Source: Aliirhizobium smilacinae
GTDB lineage: Bacteria > Pseudomonadota > Alphaproteobacteria > Rhizobiales > Rhizobiaceae
NCBI RefSeq assembly: GCF_006335145.1
Contig: NZ_VDMN01000001.1
Span: 1,426,001-1,490,000, forward strand
Direction: 5' to 3'
Length of the DNA stretch: 64,000 bases
A program made the translations under genes and the position numbers. The notes beneath the pieces are model-generated. The model worked only from the letters and a program-made list of their open reading frames with translations, did no database searches and was not told where the DNA came from. Numbering within the stretch: position 1 is the stretch's first letter; every line of letters begins with the position of its first letter. Shown piece by piece: positions 54,449 to 62,330 of this stretch.

Positions 54449-55699
54449 ATGGCTGCAGCGGATGTCATCGTGCTTGGGGCCGGCATTGTCGGTATTTCGA
54501 CGGCAGTGCAGCTTGCACGGCGCGGCAAGGCGGTGGTCCTGGTTGATCGGGGCGAGCCGGGGCGTGAGACATCCTATGGCAATGCAGGACTGATCCAGCG
54601 CGAGGGCATTGTACCTTATGGCTTTCCGCAGCAGTTCGGCCAGATATTGCGTTATGCGCTGAACAACCGGATCGACTCGCATTTTCACTGGCGGGCGATT
54701 CCTTCGGTCTCCTCCTTTCTGGCGAAATACTGGTGGCATTCTAACCTCTCCCGCCATCAGCTGATCGCACGCGCCTATGCGCCGCTGATCGAACATTCGA
54801 TCTCCACTCATAACGAGCTGATTGAAGAAGCGGGCGCGCAAGAACTAATCGCCAAGAACGGCTGGACGGAGGTTTTTCGCACATCGGCCAAGCGGGATGG
54901 CGAGCTTCGCGAGGCCGAAAGGCTGAAGCAGGAATATGGCGTTGCCTTCGAGGCGCTTTCGCCCGGGGATCTGGCGGCCAGGGAGCCGCATCTTTCCCAT
55001 GATTTCGCCGGGGCATTGCGCTGGGAGGACCCGTGGTCGGTCAAGGACCCGCTGGCGCTGAGCCAGGCTTATGTGCGGCTGTTCGAGAAGCTTGGTGGAC
55101 GGGTGCTGAAGGGGGATGCCCGCAGTCTTTCGAAAACCACGAGCGGATGGCGGGTCGTGGCCGGTGACGGCACGGTGGAAGCGAAAGACGTGGTCGTGGC
55201 GCTCGGGCCGTGGTCGGATGTGGTGACGAAACCGCTCGGCTACAGTTTCCTCGTCGGCGTGAAGCGCGGTTACCACATGCACTATGCGCCGAAGGGTAAT
55301 GCGGTGCTCAACGGCTGGCTGCTGGACGCGGAGCGCGGTTATCTTCTGGCGCCGATGAACCAGGGGATCAGGCTGACGACCGGCGCCGAGTTCGCAAGAC
55401 GGGACGCGCCGAAAACGCCAGTGCAGTTGGCCCGCGCGGAAGCCGCGGCGAAAGCGATCTTTCCGCTTGGCGAGAGATTGGACCAGCAGCCGTGGATGGG
55501 CGCCCGCCCCTGCACGCCGGACATGATGCCGGTGATCGGCAAGGCGCCCCGGCATGACGGATTGTGGTTCGCCTTCGGCCATGCGCATCACGGGCTGACG
55601 CTCGGGCCGGTGACCGGCCAGGTGATCGCCGAGGCGATCCTGGGCGAAAAGACCCTGATCGATATTTCCGCCTACCGGCCGGAGCGGTTCAATGCGTAA
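54449..55699 (+). CDS. FAD-dependent oxidoreductase, D-amino acid dehydrogenase (DadA)-like
   Basis: ATG at 54449 follows GGAGACGAAAG and begins directly with the Rossmann motif (MAAADVIVLGAGIVGIS); 416 residues. The DAO-family pattern continues with VLVDRGEPGRETSYGNAGLI near 30-50, and the C-terminal GLWFAFGHAHHGLTLGPVTG matches the FAD-binding end of DadA-type enzymes. It likely oxidises a D- or secondary amino acid and passes electrons to the respiratory chain. It is followed after 258 bases by the PuuA-like gene, so a role in amine catabolism would fit, but the gap suggests its own transcript. Confidence 0.84.
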   Translation: MAAADVIVLGAGIVGISTAVQLARRGKAVVLVDRGEPGRETSYGNAGLIQREGIVPYGFPQQFGQILRYALNNRIDSHFHWRAIPSVSSFLAKYWWHSNLSRHQLIARAYAPLIEHSISTHNELIEEAGAQELIAKNGWTEVFRTSAKRDGELREAERLKQEYGVAFEALSPGDLAAREPHLSHDFAGALRWEDPWSVKDPLALSQAYVRLFEKLGGRVLKGDARSLSKTTSGWRVVAGDGTVEAKDVVVALGPWSDVVTKPLGYSFLVGVKRGYHMHYAPKGNAVLNGWLLDAERGYLLAPMNQGIRLTTGAEFARRDAPKTPVQLARAEAAAKAIFPLGERLDQQPWMGARPCTPDMMPVIGKAPRHDGLWFAFGHAHHGLTLGPVTGQVIAEAILGEKTLIDISAYRPERFNA

Positions 55700-55957
55700 A
55701 GTTTCTGGGCCCGAAGCTTACGGGCCTGAATGACGATCGCAGCCGTCGGACTGGCTTTTGGCAAAAAGGCGGGTTAGGCTTGGATCAACAATCAAAGGGA
55801 ACGATGCCCGGATGATCCCCATTGATCCCGCCGGACCGACGCGACAATGGCACGATATCTTATCTACGACGCCAGATTCCTCGACCGTTAGCGCGCTTCA
55901 ATGCAGGCGTGAACGGGCGCTTGTTGCCCATGGTTCGAGTGAGTTTTCTGGTGTTTC

Positions 55958-57316
55958 ATGAATGATATTGCCGACGCAAAAGCCTTTTTCGATGCCAATC
56001 CCGATATCGAGGTTCTCGAAGCCTTCGTGATCGATGCAAACGGTGTTCCGCGCGGAAAGTGGATACCGCGCGAACGGGCGCTCGACGTGCTGGACAAGGG
56101 CATGGCGATGCCGCGCTCGGTCTATGCGCTCGATGTCTGGGGCCGCGATGTCAATGCGGCGGGACTGGCTCAGGGAACCGGCGATCCGGATGGGCTGTGC
56201 TTTCCGGTACCCAGCACGCTGTCGCGGATCAGCTGGCTGAACCGGCCGACGGCGCAGGTCCTGCTCGACATGCGCGATCCCGACGGGTCGGGCTTCTACG
56301 GCGATCCGCGGCAGGTTCTGGCCAATGTCCTGAAAGGGTTTTCGAAGATCGGGCTGACGCCTGTGGTGGCGACGGAACTGGAATTCTATCTGATCGATCC
56401 GCTTCGCTCCGCGCTTGATCCGGTCCGGCCACCGAATTCACGTGAGGGACGCTGGCATGCCGGCCAGACCCAGGTGCTTTCGATCTCCGAACTGCAGGAT
56501 TTCGAAGAGGTGTTCCACGGCATCGCCAGTGCTGCACGGGCGCAAGGCATACCGGCCGACATGGTGGTGCGCGAAAACGGTCCCGGCCAGTACGAAATCA
56601 ACCTCAACCATGTGCCGGATGCGCTGAAGGCCGCAGACTATGCGGTCCTCCTGAAGCGGATCGTCAAGGGCGTGGCGCGGGCCAACGATCTCGATGCGAC
56701 CTTCATGGCGAAACCCTATGGCATGCAGGCCGGCAGCGGCATGCATGTGCATTTCTCGCTAATCGACGAGACCAGTCGCAATGTCTATGCCGGCGCGGAC
56801 GGGCCTTCGGAACTGCTGTTTCATTCGGTCGGCGGGTTGTTGGAAAACATGGCGGAGAGCATGGCGGTGTTTGCGCCGCATGCCAATTCCTACCGGCGGC
56901 TTCGGCCTTCCGAACACGCGCCGACCTACGCATCCTGGGGGTTCGACAACCGTTCGGCGGCGGTCAGGGTGATCACTGCGTCAAAGCCTGCGACACGGAT
57001 CGAGCATCGCGTCGCGGGTGCAGACGTCAATCCCTATCTGGCGCTGGCGATGATCCTCAATGCCGCACTTTCCGGCATCAAGGAAAAACGCAACCCGGGC
57101 GGTGCGATCACCGGCGACGAGCATGCGATCAACCATGATCCGCTGCCGACCAATTGGGACTACGCGCTGCGGCAGTTTGCCCGATCCACATTCGCCTATG
57201 CCACACTCGGCCCGAAATACCGCTCGCTCTATATTGCCTGCAAGGCACAGGAACTGGCCGAATTTTCGCTGCGCGTCACCGATGTGGAATATGACGCCTA
57301 CATAAGGACGGTATGA
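55958..57316 (+). CDS. Glutamine synthetase family protein, PuuA-like gamma-glutamyl-amine ligase
   Basis: A 452-residue GS-superfamily enzyme. GS motifs are present in order: the beta-grasp N-terminus, MRDPDGSGFYGDPRQVL near 105, ENGPGQYEINLNHVPDAL near 200, the MHVHFSL metal/ammonia segment near 263, and the RLRPSEHAPTYASWG loop near 315. The pattern is that of the PuuA/FluG branch, which joins glutamate to putrescine or another amine using ATP. The next gene, a PuuB-like oxidase, starts 1 base after its stop, so both belong to one operon. Confidence 0.86.
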   Translation: MNDIADAKAFFDANPDIEVLEAFVIDANGVPRGKWIPRERALDVLDKGMAMPRSVYALDVWGRDVNAAGLAQGTGDPDGLCFPVPSTLSRISWLNRPTAQVLLDMRDPDGSGFYGDPRQVLANVLKGFSKIGLTPVVATELEFYLIDPLRSALDPVRPPNSREGRWHAGQTQVLSISELQDFEEVFHGIASAARAQGIPADMVVRENGPGQYEINLNHVPDALKAADYAVLLKRIVKGVARANDLDATFMAKPYGMQAGSGMHVHFSLIDETSRNVYAGADGPSELLFHSVGGLLENMAESMAVFAPHANSYRRLRPSEHAPTYASWGFDNRSAAVRVITASKPATRIEHRVAGADVNPYLALAMILNAALSGIKEKRNPGGAITGDEHAINHDPLPTNWDYALRQFARSTFAYATLGPKYRSLYIACKAQELAEFSLRVTDVEYDAYIRTV

Positions 57317-57317
57317 G

Positions 57318-58619
57318 ATGACGTTCAACGATAACGCCAATCCCGGCCATACCGGTTCTTGGTACGCAGCAAGCGCCAAGGACAAGCGCGTGCGGCCTAC
57401 GCTTGCCGGCGACATCGAAGCGGATGTCTGCATCATCGGCGCGGGTTTTACCGGCATATCTGCGGCGCTGGAGCTTTGCGAGCGCGGGTTTTCGGTGGTC
57501 GTGCTGGAAGCGGCAAGGATCGGCTTCGGTGCATCGGGGCGCAATGGCGGGCAGATCGTCAACGGTTACAGCCGTGACCTTGAGGTGATTGCCAAGCGTT
57601 ACGGCAATGAGAAGGCCGTAGCGCTCGGCAAGATGTCGCTCGAGGGCGGCAATATCATCCGCGAGCGGGTGGCCAAATATGCGATCGACTGCGACCTTCA
57701 GCATGGCGGCTTTTTCGCAGCCTTTACCGACAAGCAGATCCGCGGGATGGCCGAGAGCAAAGCCGACTGGGAGCGGCATGGTCATCCGGGGCTGGAAATG
57801 GTGTCGAAGTCAGAGGTCTCAAAATATGTGAAGACCGACCGTTATGCCGGCGGGATGATCGATACACTCGGCGGGCATATCCATCCGCTCGATCTTGTGC
57901 TTGGCGAGGCGGCAGCGGCGGAAAGCCTTGGCGCGAAGATATTCGAGGGCTCGCGGGCGATTGCGGTGGATACAGAGAAGAAGCGGCCTGTCGTCAGCAC
58001 GGGCGGCGGATCGGTGACGGCATCCTATGTGCTGATCTGCGGCAATGCCTATCTGGCGCCGCTGTTTCCGCAAGTGCATGGCCGGATGATGCCGGTGTCG
58101 AGCCAGGTCATGGTGACGGAACCGCTGGATGCCGATCTGATCGAAAATCTGCTGCCGGCGGATTACTGCGTTGAGGATGCCAATTACATTCTCGACTATT
58201 ATCGCCGCACCTCAGACAACCGCCTGCTTTACGGCGGCGGCATCGGTTATGGCGGAAATGACCCGAAGAACCTGACGGGTGTGATCCGTCCCAACATGCT
58301 GAAGACATTTCCGCAGTTGAGCGACACGAAGATCGACTATGCCTGGAGCGGCAATTTCGCGCTGACCCTGACCCGCATTCCGCATATGGGAAAACTGTCC
58401 GATAGCGTCTATTTCTCTCATGGCGACAGTGGACACGGGGTGACGACGACGCATCTGCTGGGAAAGATCCTCGGCGAGGCCGTGGCCGGCCACGCCGAGC
58501 GTTTCGACGTCTGGGCATCGCTGCCCAATCTGCCCTTCCCCGGCGGACGGATTTTCCGCGTGCCGCTCACCGCGCTTGGTGCTTGGTGGTACGGTCTCAG
58601 GGACAAGCTTGGCGTCTGA
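57318..58619 (+). CDS. FAD-binding oxidoreductase, gamma-glutamylputrescine oxidase (PuuB)-like
   Basis: A 433-residue FAD enzyme. The FAD loop is ADVCIIGAGFTGISAAL near 35-50, followed by VVVLEAARIGFGASGRNGGQ near 57, where the GASGRNGGQ element is typical of PuuB/OrdL. The C-terminus holds HGDSGHGVTTTHLLGK near 375. PuuB oxidises gamma-glutamylputrescine to an aldehyde with hydrogen peroxide release. It starts just after the PuuA-like stop and is convergent with a TetR gene, which is the likely regulator. Confidence 0.87.
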   Translation: MTFNDNANPGHTGSWYAASAKDKRVRPTLAGDIEADVCIIGAGFTGISAALELCERGFSVVVLEAARIGFGASGRNGGQIVNGYSRDLEVIAKRYGNEKAVALGKMSLEGGNIIRERVAKYAIDCDLQHGGFFAAFTDKQIRGMAESKADWERHGHPGLEMVSKSEVSKYVKTDRYAGGMIDTLGGHIHPLDLVLGEAAAAESLGAKIFEGSRAIAVDTEKKRPVVSTGGGSVTASYVLICGNAYLAPLFPQVHGRMMPVSSQVMVTEPLDADLIENLLPADYCVEDANYILDYYRRTSDNRLLYGGGIGYGGNDPKNLTGVIRPNMLKTFPQLSDTKIDYAWSGNFALTLTRIPHMGKLSDSVYFSHGDSGHGVTTTHLLGKILGEAVAGHAERFDVWASLPNLPFPGGRIFRVPLTALGAWWYGLRDKLGV

Positions 58620-58642
58620 GGCTGGATCGGTAAGGGCCCATC

Positions 58643-59296
58643 TCAGACCGTTGCAGGAAACTTGCCCGTCAGGAAGTAGGTCGCGTGGGTGCGTACGATC
58701 GACTTGAACTGGGCAGAAATCTGCGCCGCCTCATCCGGCACCATCAGCGCCAGGCGAAGCGTGGCGCCCGCCATGTGGAACATGACGAACAGTGTGTCGG
58801 CATAGTTTTCGCGCAGGTTCTCGGCGACGAAATGCTGGGTCACCTGATAAAAGCCTTCGGCCTGCGCACGCGTTTCGGCGATATCCAGATCGGCAAGCAC
58901 CTTGTCGGCCTGGATGGCGTTCAACAGGTCCTGGGTCGCAGGCTCCTGGCGCATGCGCTCGTAATAGATATCGAAGAGATTGTCGGTCGCGTTCAACGCG
59001 TCTTCGGCAGTCTCGATCCGGGCCAGATTGCCGGCGATCAGCTCGCGCACGTCATCGACATAAAGCTCGTAGAGCATGCCAATGATCGCGGATTTGTTGG
59101 GGAAATACTGATAGACCGAAGCAATCGGGCCACCGGAGAGCGAAGCGATCTCCTTCATGGTGACGGCATCGATACCTTTCTGGCCGATCAATTCCTTTGC
59201 GACTTTCAGGATCTCGCCGATACGTTCGCGACTTCTTTCCTGCTTTGGCACCCGACGAAGCGCTGCCCGCCCGGCACCCTGGCTCGATTCCTGCAT
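58643..59296 (-). CDS. TetR/AcrR-family transcriptional regulator
   Basis: ATG at 59296 follows GGGAAAAGG and gives 217 residues; in-frame Mets further upstream lack support. The N-terminal helix-turn-helix (about 25-70) includes IDAVTMKEIASLSGGPIASV and YQYFPNKSAIIGML. The C-terminal ligand domain is unlike the best-known groups. It is convergent with the PuuB-like gene, with 23 bases between stops, so control of that operon is plausible but not shown; the usual divergent arrangement with its target is absent. Confidence 0.82.
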   Translation of the reverse strand: MQESSQGAGRAALRRVPKQERSRERIGEILKVAKELIGQKGIDAVTMKEIASLSGGPIASVYQYFPNKSAIIGMLYELYVDDVRELIAGNLARIETAEDALNATDNLFDIYYERMRQEPATQDLLNAIQADKVLADLDIAETRAQAEGFYQVTQHFVAENLRENYADTLFVMFHMAGATLRLALMVPDEAAQISAQFKSIVRTHATYFLTGKFPATV

Positions 59297-59463
59297 GCGA
59301 AACCTTTTCCCACCAACACTCATTGAACACGCGCCGTCAGCCAAACTGACACCGCTAATTGAGTGTTTTACGTAGAAGGGTCAGGTTCAGATCACCCGGC
59401 CAAGCAAAAATTGTAAATAAAAGATTAATTCGACAAGAAATGACGGATCGACCTAGCTATTGC

Positions 59464-59985
59464 TCAAATATCTACTCGCCAGAGTTTTTCCAATCTTCCG
59501 ATTGCATCTTCTACGATATGCGGCACGGAAGCATCGATATCCACCGTCACCACATTGACCTCGCCTTGCGGGCTTTCCAGCGTCGCAAGCTGGCTCTGCA
59601 GCAGCGAGGTCGGCATGAAATGGCCCTTGCGTTCGCCCATACGGGAGGCAAGCAATTCGGGAGTGCCTTTGAGAAAGACAAAGTAAAGCGGCTCGCCGCC
59701 GGCGGAACGAAGCTTTTCGCGGTAGATCTTCTTCAACGCGGAACAGGTCACGACAATGTCTTCACCGGCAGAGCGGGCGGCCTGAAGCTCGTTACCGATG
59801 ATATCCAGCCAGGGCCAGCGATCTTCATCCGTCAGCGGCGTTCCTTCCGCCATCTTCTTGACGTTCGCTTCCGGATGCAGCCGATCGCCCTCGACGAACC
59901 TGCAGCCGAGGCGGCTGGCCAGAAGATCGGCAATCGAGGTTTTACCGGCGCCGCTGACACCCATGACGATAATCGCCTTCGACAT
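59464..59985 (-). CDS. gntK: Gluconokinase
   Basis: A 173-residue P-loop kinase. The Walker A motif is GVSGAGKTS (9-17), with EGDRLHPEANVKKMAEGTPL near 32-51 and the TCSALKKIYREKLR segment near 90 typical of GntK. It phosphorylates gluconate to 6-phosphogluconate for the Entner-Doudoroff or pentose pathway. No gluconate transporter or gntR is adjacent; the next gene upstream encodes an AbrB-like membrane protein. Start and length match the family. Confidence 0.92.
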   Translation of the reverse strand: MSKAIIVMGVSGAGKTSIADLLASRLGCRFVEGDRLHPEANVKKMAEGTPLTDEDRWPWLDIIGNELQAARSAGEDIVVTCSALKKIYREKLRSAGGEPLYFVFLKGTPELLASRMGERKGHFMPTSLLQSQLATLESPQGEVNVVTVDIDASVPHIVEDAIGRLEKLWRVDI

Positions 59986-60030
59986 TCGTCCTCTTCTCCC
60001 TGCTTATTCTGCGCACATTGCGCAATGAGC

Positions 60031-61062
60031 CTATTTCAATCTTGCATCCCTGCCGATGACGAACGGCATCAGCACGGACAGGAACATCAGTCTTAACACA
60101 TGGTGGGCCCCGACATAGGTCGGATCGGCATTGAGCATGACCGCCATGGCGGCCATGGTTTCCAACCCGCCGGGCGAAAACGCGATCAGCGCCGCATCGA
60201 GCGGCACATCGGCGACATAGGAGACGGTGACGGCAATGCCTGCCGCAAGCGCCATGACGACGAAGGTCACGACCAGCCCCGACACTAAGGCGACGCGCAG
60301 ATCCGCCAGGGATACGCCGGAAAAGCGCGAACCGATGAGGGAGCCGAGCAGGACATAGATCGGGATCAGCAGCCAGTTGGGAACGGTGCCGGAAACCGAT
60401 CCGGTAATATGGGTCGAGATGGAAACGAAGACGCCACCGACCAGAAGCGCTGCGGGAAATTTCCATCGCTGGAAAAGCAGACCGAAACCTGCCGACACGA
60501 TCACCATGACCATGAGGATCGGGATACTCATCGACTGGGGGATAACGACCACGTCATTGCCGGCGAGATCGAAGATTTCGACGATCAGCGGGACACTGAT
60601 CGTCAGCGCGAGCACGCGCACACTCTGGGAGATGCTGACGGCGCGAAGATCACAGCGCATTTCGGCGGCAAGGCTCAGGACATAACTCAGGTGGCCGGGC
60701 GATGCGGCGAGAAGTGCCGTCGTACGGTCGTATCGGAACAATCGCTGAAGCACCCAGGCAGCGGCGAAGAGCAGGATGACGACGGCCACGAAGACCATGA
60801 CGAAGCTGAGCGGCCATGTACGCGCGGCAACAAAAATCTCCGGCGTGACCGTGGAGCCCATGGATATGCCGATAATGACGAAACAGGCGTTGCGGACGAT
60901 ATGCGGTATTTCCAGACTGAGGCCTGCAAGTCCGGCAAAACTCACGGCGACTGCCGGGCCGATCAGATAAGGGGCCGGAAAACCGATGGCGATCGCCACA
61001 AGTGCACCGATCGTTCCGATCAGGGACGTTATCAAAAATTGGCGTAATTCGGGGAAGCTCAT
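60031..61062 (-). CDS. AbrB-family membrane protein (duplicated domain)
   Basis: A 343-residue integral membrane protein with about ten hydrophobic helices in two related halves, as in the AbrB duplication family, once annotated as ammonia monooxygenase or transcriptional regulators. Glycine-rich boundaries (IGFPAPYLIGPAV near 25 and PGGLETMAAMAVMLNADP near 300) mark the halves. A transport role is assumed for the family but no substrate is known. It precedes gntK on the same strand, with 45 bases between. Confidence 0.8.
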   Translation of the reverse strand: MSFPELRQFLITSLIGTIGALVAIAIGFPAPYLIGPAVAVSFAGLAGLSLEIPHIVRNACFVIIGISMGSTVTPEIFVAARTWPLSFVMVFVAVVILLFAAAWVLQRLFRYDRTTALLAASPGHLSYVLSLAAEMRCDLRAVSISQSVRVLALTISVPLIVEIFDLAGNDVVVIPQSMSIPILMVMVIVSAGFGLLFQRWKFPAALLVGGVFVSISTHITGSVSGTVPNWLLIPIYVLLGSLIGSRFSGVSLADLRVALVSGLVVTFVVMALAAGIAVTVSYVADVPLDAALIAFSPGGLETMAAMAVMLNADPTYVGAHHVLRLMFLSVLMPFVIGRDARLK

Positions 61063-61186
61063 AAAGACCGGTCCTTACGCCTGTCGGCGCGGCAGGTCGC
61101 CATTACGGCAGACCGCCGACGTGGCAAGGCGTCATTCGTTCTAGCCACCCGAACAGGAAGGTCAACCGAGGACGGTCCGCAGAAAC

Positions 61187-61216
61187 AAAAAACGCCGGAC
61201 GGACCGGCGTTTTTTC
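61187..61216 (-). terminator. Rho-independent terminator of rirA
   Basis: AAAAAACGCCGG and CCGGCGTTTTTT form a 12-base near-perfect stem with a 6-base loop, with A and T runs on both sides, so it can act in both directions. It lies 21 bases after the rirA stop. Confidence 0.9.
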
Positions 61217-61237
61217 GCATTCTGAATTTCAGGCAGA

Positions 61238-61711
61238 TCAGGCGGCGGGCGCAACAACCTTCATCATATCGACCGGATCGAGGCCGAGAAGGAAGTTGAT
61301 CTGCGGGCGTGCCTTGACCAGATCATCGATAGTGTAATCGGCGAGAACGTCGAAAAACGCGTTCAATGCCTTGCGAAGCGCGGAGTTGAGACCGCAGCTG
61401 TCGACCAACGGACATTCGATGGCGCCGTCATCCTCGAAACATTCTGCCATTGCGAAACTGTCTTCGGTAACGCGTACGACATCAAAAAGGGTGATCTTGT
61501 CGGCAGCCCGGCCAAGCTTCACACCACCATTGCGGCCACGAACAGTCTGGACCAGACCAGCCTTGTTGAGCGGCTGGAGGATCTTGAAGAGGAAGAGTTC
61601 GGATACGCCATAGGCCCTGGCAATTTCCGGAATGCGGCTGAGATGCCCGTCATTCGCCGCGCAATACATCAGCATTCTTACGGCATAATTGGTCTGTTTT
61701 GTCAGGCGCAT
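61238..61711 (-). CDS. rirA: Rrf2-family iron-responsive regulator RirA
   Basis: A 157-residue protein that closely matches rhizobial RirA. The winged helix-turn-helix spans about 1-65 (MRLTKQTNYAVRMLMYCAAN then VSELFLFKIL and TVRGRNGGVKLG). Cys91, Cys100 and Cys106 supply the Fe-S ligands that sense iron. RirA represses iron uptake genes when iron is sufficient. A candidate promoter and overlapping dyad lie just upstream. The gene has its own terminator and stands alone. Confidence 0.95.
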   Translation of the reverse strand: MRLTKQTNYAVRMLMYCAANDGHLSRIPEIARAYGVSELFLFKILQPLNKAGLVQTVRGRNGGVKLGRAADKITLFDVVRVTEDSFAMAECFEDDGAIECPLVDSCGLNSALRKALNAFFDVLADYTIDDLVKARPQINFLLGLDPVDMMKVVAPAA

Positions 61712-61739
61712 GATGGTCTCCGAAGACTCGAGAGAGCTC

Positions 61740-61780
61740 TATATAGACGCTTCCCTAGTTTTGAACAATTCCAAAATAGG
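61740..61780 (-). promoter_or_regulatory. rirA: rirA promoter with an overlapping dyad
   Basis: On the minus strand, TTGTTC (61768-61763) and TATATA (61745-61740) are 17 bases apart, 29 bases before the start codon. The -35 lies inside an imperfect dyad at 61756-61780 (CTAGTTTTG and CCAAAATAGG). A dyad placed there would let a repressor block RNA polymerase; RirA itself or Irr are candidates. The remaining intergenic DNA to 62071 holds no gene I can support. Confidence 0.55.
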
Positions 61781-62071
61781 AAAATCGAGATCATGTTTTC
61801 AAGTGCACTAATTCACCGAACGCGCAAAAAAGCAAATCCTGAATGCAAATATCAACATAAAGCAACCGCTGGATGCGGATTGCGTTGCAGCGATCATGTC
61901 TTCTTACACCTGTGCGGGCCTGCAATCCTTGACATACGGCATTTTCGGGGGCGCTGTGACAATAGGGTCAGACGGTTGGTAATCTTCCCTTAAGAAGATC
62001 TCTCGACACCGTCATCTAGGCAGAGAACCGGCCTTTGAACGAGGAAAAAGTCGCATCAGGCCGCCAGCCTT

Positions 62072-62200
62072 TCAGACCAGTGACATGGCTATTGCGATTG
62101 CGGCGGATACGCCCAAAGCGATTGTGGCTGCCAGGATGCTCAGGCCAATACGCGCCCAATGCGTGCGACGGGCACGCTTCTCGTCCCACTCGTAAACCAT
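62072..62200 (-). CDS. 42-residue membrane protein
   Basis: A short gene outside the usual length limit. ATG at 62200 follows GGGAG, 8 bases away. The product opens MVYEWDEKRARRTHWARIG and then has one hydrophobic helix of about 22 residues (ISLAATIALGVSAAIAIAM-like) ending at SLV. A charged, Arg-rich cytoplasmic N-terminus with a single membrane span is typical of small membrane proteins that sit beside larger partners. No name is assigned. It lies between mmsA and rirA on the same strand. Confidence 0.6.
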   Translation of the reverse strand: MVYEWDEKRARRTHWARIGLSILAATIALGVSAAIAIAMSLV

Positions 62201-62288
62201 GACACAACTCCCACTCCTACCCGCTCCAATTTAGGGCAACAGGCGGCCACGTCAATCTTTCGTGAGGGATAGTTTACATAAGAGTGTT

Positions 62289-62318
62289 CGATGGCGGGGC
62301 CTGCGGCACCCGCCATCG
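62289..62318 (-). terminator. Hairpin after mmsA
   Basis: CGATGGCGGG and CCCGCCATCG form a 10-bp perfect stem with a 10-base loop, 13 bases past the mmsA stop. No T run follows on the minus strand, so it may stabilise the mRNA or be a weak terminator. Confidence 0.55.
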
Positions 62319-62330
62319 ATAGGGGTTCGA

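Noticed and set aside
61643-61993. Plus-strand frame of 116 codons in the rirA upstream region
   Set aside because: It overlaps the rirA start in antisense and has no ribosome binding site or domain.
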